From JBOFLG01 sp051657745 (GTDB lineage: Bacteria; Actinomycetota; Actinomycetes; Actinomycetales; Dermatophilaceae): DNA of 9,947 nucleotides. The DNA is taken from NCBI GenBank assembly GCA_051657745.1, contig JBOFLG010000073.1:1-9947 (forward strand), given 5' to 3'. Shown here one piece after another: positions 6,984 to 9,947 of this stretch. A model generated the notes under the pieces. That model ran no database searches and was not told the origin of the DNA. It saw only the letters and a program-made list of their open reading frames with translations. Numbering within the stretch: the stretch's first letter is position 1; every line of letters begins with the position of its first letter. Position numbers and translations under genes: made by a program.

Positions 6984-7247
6984 TCAGTCGGTCTCGGCCA
7001 GCTCGTGTGCGGTGCCACGGCCGGCTTCGAGGTGCTCCATTGAGTCGAGGAGGCGCCGCGCGTTGGCCGGCGAGCGCAGGAGGTAGGCCGTCTCGCGCAG
7101 CGACTCGTAGTCCTCCAGGGAGACGATGGCCACGGGCTCGTGCCCGGCTCGGGTGATGACCACCTCCTCCCGGTCGTCGATGACCCTGTCGAGCACCTGG
7201 GCGTACCGTGCGCGAGACTCGGCATAACGTCCGCATGGCAACCTCAT
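6984..7247 (-). pseudogene. YefM/Phd-type antitoxin, start region damaged
   Basis: From YAESRARYAQVLDRVIDDRE through EEVVITRAGHEPVAIVSLED and DYESLRETAYLLRSPANARR to HELAETD this is a complete YefM antitoxin: an N-terminal DNA-binding Phd/YefM fold and a C-terminal toxin-binding tail. The expected start is ATG at 7234-7236, preceded by GAGG at a spacing of 5 and reading M-R-T-L like typical YefM, but that frame then shifts away from YAESR. About 5 bases appear lost between ACG and TAT. An in-frame ATG at 7247 gives an 87-aa product (MRLPCGRYAESR...) but has no ribosome binding site. Either the gene is weakly translated from 7247 or it is dead; a sequencing error cannot be excluded. With the toxin also broken, the module is best seen as decaying. 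Confidence 0.7.
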
Positions 7248-7528
7248 GTACGGATTGCTGTACGTCACTGGCCAGTGGCAAGGGCAACCGCGACCCACTC
7301 GAGGAGCAAGTAGAGGATGACGCGTGCTTCCACCTCTGGGTCTTGGCCGAGTTCCGCGCAATCTCACGCGATACCACCGACGCAGCCCGGTCGATTCGAC
7401 GCTAGGACACTGCCCACTGCCACCGACATCATGCGACCTGCCGCTAACGCAGGTGACGTGACTTGTACACGTGTGCACAAGTCACGTCATCTGCTTGATT
7501 TGCTACTGCGAAACGGTTTCGTCGGGCC
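7248..7528. other. Gene-free stretch upstream of yefM remnant
   Basis: No intact gene is seen here. The stretch contains a perfect 12-bp palindrome CACTGGCCAGTG (7266-7277) about 30 bp before the expected antitoxin start, several TGTAC/CGTAC motifs near 7247-7262, and the 46-bp palindrome annotated separately. Two weak coding-like fragments overlap on opposite strands: plus 7281-7405, ending AEFRAISRDTTDAARSIRR, and minus about 7351 down to 7265, ending RVILYLLLEWVAVALATGQ. Each looks protein-like but has no start signal or recognised family, so they are at best gene remnants. Confidence 0.4.
7449..7494. repeat. 46-bp near-perfect palindrome
   Basis: The centre lies between 7471 and 7472. 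The inner arms TGACGTGACTTGT (7454-7466) and ACAAGTCACGTCA (7477-7489) are perfectly complementary. Beyond one mismatch on each side (7453/7490) pairing continues for four more bases outward (7449-7452 with 7491-7494), and inside the arms only 7467/7476 and the centre fail. As DNA it could be an operator or recombination site. As RNA it would form a stem of about 20 bp. It is not followed by a T-run on either strand. Confidence 0.8.
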
Positions 7529-7846
7529 TCACTTACGTCCTGTACAACCGTACCCGGCGAGGTTGTTGACAGCATTCCTGAGAAGCCTGTCTTCGCGTGG
7601 AACATATTTCCAATAAGTATAAAAACGGCCTACCCCATTTGGGGTGTTGCACTGAATGTGAAGCGCTCTCCACGTCGTCTTCGTAGCCTTAAACCAGACA
7701 CTTCCATACGCGCGGGGAGTGAAGTCTCTTGCGGATGAAGTGGCTGGTAGGAGCAAGGCGCCAGCAGAGACAGCCACTAAAAGCAACCCAAACTTACCCA
7801 TGGGTCGAGCTGGTTGTCGAGTTCTCTTGGATTTCACGCCGATCAT
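7529..7846 (-). CDS. Unknown small secreted protein
   Basis: This 105-aa protein belongs to no family I recognise. Residues 1-40 form a signal peptide: a basic segment (KSKRTRQPARPMGK), a hydrophobic core GLLLVAVSAGALLLP and a cleavage-like ATSSA-RD. The mature part, about 65 aa, is basic and aromatic (GSVWFKATKTTW, RFYTYWKYVPREDRLLRN) with exactly two Cys (IQCNTP and GYGCTG), suggesting one disulfide. The start could be ATG 7846, the internal Met of MGKFG, or a GTG at the fifth codon; none has a clear ribosome binding site. Codon use is less GC-rich than in the transporter genes, consistent with acquisition. It stands alone, with no immunity or maturation gene beside it, so a bacteriocin-like role is only a possibility. 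Confidence 0.55.
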   Translation of the reverse strand: MIGVKSKRTRQPARPMGKFGLLLVAVSAGALLLPATSSARDFTPRAYGSVWFKATKTTWRALHIQCNTPNGVGRFYTYWKYVPREDRLLRNAVNNLAGYGCTGRK

Positions 7847-8250
7847 CTTAGGAAAATGCTTTCGGTGTAGAGTCGAAGTCAGGAGTCTAGAGACTTCTAA
7901 CGCGGAAACGCCTCTCCTGGGCTCATGTTCGTGCCATCAGGACGTCACGCGGACATTGACGGGATGATAGCTCGCGTCAGTTGCTTTTTCCAGTGACCTG
8001 CGCGTCTAAAAATTTAGCAAAAGCCTCAGATTTTGCCAACCAGGGAAACAATTAGTCGCATGTCGGTGCGGCCGAAATTAAACAAAATCGAAAGACGGGT
8101 CTAATTGCGATAGAGTCATGTTGTGCCTATTGTTTCGGTTGATGCGGACGAGCGAGTTGTTCTTCTGAATTGGAAGAAGCATGCGGACACGATGATTCTT
8201 TTCCGCATGAAGTCTGAGGCCGTCCCGTATGCGTCGGTGGGTGTTGGTGT
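7847..8250. other. AT-richer gene-poor stretch
   Basis: By hand count 53 of 120 bases at 7981-8100 are G or C, far below the flanking operons. It contains short A/T inverted repeats: CTAAA-aa-TTTAG at 8006-8017 and GCAAAA...TTTTGC at 8017-8036. No RNA gene or convincing promoter is seen. The 3' part holds the possible IS630 fragment listed separately. The composition indicates acquired DNA. Confidence 0.6.
8123..8250 (+). pseudogene. Possible N-terminal scrap of an IS630-type transposase
   Basis: The frame VSVDADERVVLLNWKKHADT then MILFRMKSEAVPYASVGV keeps the spacing of the N-terminal helix-turn-helix of IS630 transposases (DER, then L, W, T, L and R at family intervals, ending near a Gly). 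It runs into the left inverted repeat of the ISAs1 element at 8251, as if interrupted there. No matching continuation was found after the element's right end. This is weak similarity judged by eye and may be chance. Confidence 0.25.
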
Positions 8251-8870
8251 CAGGGTCGCGGCAAGTTCGGGTGGTCGTGGGTTGGCCTGGGGGTTTGTGG
8301 TGGTGTGAGCGGCGTGGCGGCTGGGATGGGTGCGGCCTTCGGGGTTGAGATTGGAGTTCTCACACCGCCCGTCTCACCGAGAGGCCACACCCGCCGATGT
8401 CATCTTCGCCCACTCATGCCGCGATCACTGCCAGGACACAGTCGTTGGTGTCGGTCCTGGGTCAGTTGGTTGATCCTCGGGGGCGGTGGGGTTGGCGCTA
8501 CCCATTGACCGGGTTGGTCGCTGCGGGGGTCGCGGCGACCCTGGCCGGTGCGCGTTCGTTCACCGGGATCGCGCAGTGGTTGGCCGATCAGGACGCGTCG
8601 GTGGTGGTGGCGTTGGGGCTGGACCAGCAACGACGGGCGCCCTCGGAGTCGGTGTTCCGGCGGCTGTTCGCCCGGCTGGACCCGGAGACGTTGGACGCGG
8701 TGCTCGGGGCGCCCACGCATCATGGCCACCCTGCGCAACACCGCCATCAGCCTGCACGGCCTCACCGGCGCCACCAACATCACCGCAGCCTTACGCCACC
8801 ACCACCACCGACGACCAGACAAGATCATCACCCTCCTGACCAGCACAAACACGACTTTGCCGTGACGCTG
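8251..8870 (+). mobile_element. ISAs1-family insertion sequence, internally deleted
   Basis: Candidate terminal inverted repeats are 8251-8269 (CAGGGTCGCGGCAAGTTCG) and the complement of 8852-8870 (CAGCGTCACGGCAAAGTCG), agreeing at 15 of 19 positions. The right repeat overlaps the transposase stop codon. The 620-bp span is about half the size of a full ISAs1 element (roughly 1.2-1.4 kb). No 8-10 bp target duplication is visible: flanks are GTGTTGGTGT on the left and GCCGAGAAAC on the right. The element is not autonomous, but its ends could be used by a related transposase elsewhere. Confidence 0.7.
8397..8865 (+). pseudogene. ISAs1-family transposase with central deletion
   Basis: From ATG 8397 the frame encodes a typical ISAs1 N-terminal domain: SLVSVLGQLVDPRGRWGWRY, PLTGLVAAGVAATLAGARSF, TGIAQWLADQD, and SESVFRRLFARLDPETLDAV LGA up to about 8710. 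The next recognisable part is in the +1 frame from about 8716: the family C-terminus RIMATLRNTAISLHGL, TGATNITAALRHHHHRRPDK and ITLLTSTNTTLP, stopping at 8865. The roughly 230 residues between, with the whole DDE catalytic core, are missing. The junction lies at about 8709-8720. The N-terminal frame runs on to 9008 as nonsense rich in His and Pro. Confidence 0.82.
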
Positions 8871-8945
8871 GCCGAGAAACTCTCACCCAATGAACGCCAG
8901 AAGCACCGCTTATCGAATGGAACCCTCACTCACCACAAGCGTTAC
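8871..8945 (+). repeat. 75-bp diverged direct repeat, copy B (right edge of island)
   Basis: This is the partner of 6669-6743 in the same orientation. It starts exactly at the outer end of the ISAs1 right inverted repeat and ends at a perfect hairpin, CGGCAT-tgtt-ATGCCG (8945-8960), in the same relative place as the hairpin after copy A. The two copies enclose about 2.1 kb. It could be an old attachment-site duplication, the end of a mobile element, or a conserved leader shared by the two transporter operons. Confidence 0.7.
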
Positions 8946-8977
8946 GGCATTGTTATGCCGCGTCGATGGTTCGCTTG

Positions 8978-9006
8978 TTGCGCGGCTGCGAAAACGCTTT
9001 TACGGT
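8978..9006 (+). promoter_or_regulatory. Candidate promoter and LacI-type operator of the sugar-binding protein gene
   Basis: TTGCGC (8978-8983), a 17-base spacer and TACGGT (9001-9006) fit TTGNNN-17-TANNNT. The imperfect palindrome CGAAAACGCTTTTAC (8989-9003), with the central CG common in LacI-family operators, overlaps the spacer and -10 box. Carbohydrate ABC operons in actinobacteria are often controlled by a LacI-type repressor. No regulator gene is in the window. Confidence 0.35.
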
Positions 9007-9074
9007 AATTCCGATTCCCTCACCGCCGAGGCGCTCACCCGCTCCGGCGCGATCAGTGAAAATGGAGGCAGGCA

Positions 9075-9947
9075 ATGGCCCTCAGTTCTAGGCGCCGTAT
9101 CGCGGCGCTCTCCGGAGTCATCGCGGTGGCCCTGACCGCGACGGCCTGCGGGTCCAGCGATGGTGGCAGCAGCGACAGCGGCGGCGGAGACGCGGCATCC
9201 ACCATCGACTGCGCGCCTTACACGGCGTTCGGCGACCTCAAGGGCAAGACCGTCACGATGTACGCCTCGATCACCACGCCCGAGGACGAGCCGCTGACGA
9301 ACTCGTTCACACCGTTCGAAGAGTGCACCGGCGTCACCGTCAAGTACGAGGGCTCGAAGGAGTTCGAGGCCCAACTCCCGGTGCGGCTCAAGGGTGGTAA
9401 CGCTCCCGACCTTGCCCCGGTCCCCCAACCCGGCCTGCTCCAGACGTTCGTCAAGGACGGGTATGTCAAGGAGGCGCCACCGGAGGTGGTGGCCAACGTC
9501 GACAAGAACATGCCGGACTTCAAGGAGTACGGCACCGTTGACGGCAAGTTCTACGCCGCGGCGTTGGGCGCGAAAGTCAAGTCCTTTGTCTGGTATAGCC
9601 CGGGCAAGTTCAAGGAGAAGGGCTACCAGATCCCGAAGACCTGGGACGAGTTGCTTGCCCTGACTGAGAAGATCGCCACCGACAACCCCGACGACAAGCC
9701 GTGGTGTGCCGGTATCGAGTCCGGTGACGCCACCGGCTGGGCGGCCACCGACTGGATGGAGGACATCCTCCTACGCACCGGCGGTCCGGAGACCTACGAC
9801 AAGTGGGTCAAGCACGAGATCCCGTTCAACGACCCGGCAATCCTCGCGACGATCGCCGAGGCGGGAAAGATTCTCAAGAACCCGAAATACGTCAACGGCG
9901 GCTACGGCGACGTGAAGACCATCGCCTCGACCTCGTTCCAGGATGCC
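9075..9947 (+). CDS. Carbohydrate ABC transporter substrate-binding lipoprotein (AglE-like), 3' partial
   Basis: 291 codons are visible and the frame is open to the last base. The ATG at 9075 is preceded by GGAGG (9064-9068) at a spacing of 6. The N-terminus MALSSRRRIAALSGVIAVAL TATACGSSDGG is a lipoprotein signal with lipidated Cys and a Ser/Gly linker. The mature part has features of alpha-glucoside-type binding proteins (SBP_bac_1): TVTMYASITTPEDEPL, APDLAPVPQPGLLQTFV, GTVDGKFYAAALGAKVKSFV and WYSPGKF, PKTWDELLALTEKIA, then WAATDWMEDILLRTGGPETY and KHEIPFNDPAI. A Cys in DCAPY, one in FEECTG and one in PWCAGIES may form disulfides. Permease genes are expected just downstream, outside the window. 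The sugar is not determinable; an alpha-glucoside such as maltose or trehalose is a reasonable guess. Confidence 0.88.
   Translation, partial: MALSSRRRIAALSGVIAVALTATACGSSDGGSSDSGGGDAASTIDCAPYTAFGDLKGKTVTMYASITTPEDEPLTNSFTPFEECTGVTVKYEGSKEFEAQLPVRLKGGNAPDLAPVPQPGLLQTFVKDGYVKEAPPEVVANVDKNMPDFKEYGTVDGKFYAAALGAKVKSFVWYSPGKFKEKGYQIPKTWDELLALTEKIATDNPDDKPWCAGIESGDATGWAATDWMEDILLRTGGPETYDKWVKHEIPFNDPAILATIAEAGKILKNPKYVNGGYGDVKTIASTSFQDA

Noticed and set aside
7509..7521. CGAAACGGTTTCG, a 6-bp-arm inverted repeat like a LacI-type site.
   Set aside because: Single short site with no promoter beside it; could easily arise by chance.
8711..9008. Continuation of the transposase frame to 9008, rich in His and Pro.
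   Set aside because: It is the wrong frame of the true C-terminus, which reads in the +1 frame and stops at 8865.
8890..9135. Plus-strand frame starting MNARSTAYRMEPSL through the second repeat.
   Set aside because: It overlaps the real start of the sugar-binding lipoprotein out of frame and is not matched by an open frame of similar type in the first repeat copy.
1..9947. CRISPR array, tRNA or rRNA genes, or a complete defence system.
   Set aside because: No regularly spaced repeats, cloverleaf-like sequences or rRNA stretches were recognised; the only defence-like genes are the broken YefM-YoeB pair.

Overview
The window is high-GC DNA from an actinobacterium. The strongest taxonomic sign is an intact bacterial proteasome activator gene (bpa/pafE). 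Its core and its C-terminal Gly-Gln-Tyr-Leu tail closely resemble, from memory, the Mycobacterium tuberculosis protein, and this family goes with the actinobacterial 20S proteasome. GC-rich codon use, AGGAGG-type ribosome binding sites and lipoprotein signals ending in TAC-Gly-Ser-Ser fit the same assignment. The genus cannot be fixed from this window.

Layout. (1) Positions 1-1585, plus strand: the body and C-terminus of a large FAD-binding dehydrogenase whose N-terminus lies before the window. (2) Positions 1586-1678: a short convergent gap full of CCCCGA repeats, G-quadruplex-prone on the minus strand. (3) Positions 6481 down to 1679, minus strand: a compact transcription unit potA-potD-potB-potC-bpa, encoding an ATPase, a lipoprotein substrate-binding protein, two permeases and the proteasome activator. 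A good sigma70-type promoter lies at 6531-6559, with a paired 9-bp direct repeat over and upstream of the -35 box. The predicted 5' end of the mRNA folds into an 11-bp hairpin. (4) Positions 6669-8945: an accessory island of about 2.1 kb, bounded by two diverged direct repeats of 75 bp. It holds a decayed YefM-YoeB toxin-antitoxin pair, a 46-bp near-perfect palindrome, an AT-richer stretch with a gene for an unknown small secreted protein, a possible IS630-type scrap, and an internally deleted ISAs1-family insertion sequence. (5) Positions 9075-9947, plus strand: the first 291 codons of an AglE-like sugar-binding lipoprotein, presumably the start of a carbohydrate ABC operon that continues past the window.

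How the parts relate. The pot-type genes form a complete importer for polyamines or a related small cation or organic solute: PotD captures it outside the membrane, PotB/PotC form the channel and PotA powers it. The proteasome activator is the last gene on that strand, 32 bp after potC, so it may be co-transcribed with transport genes. The island looks like a landing site between two divergently transcribed transporter operons. It is dominated by broken genes, and I see no intact defence or biosynthetic system. The items most worth following up are the repeat-bounded island, the long palindrome, the orphan secreted protein, and the promoter/leader architecture of the pot-bpa unit.
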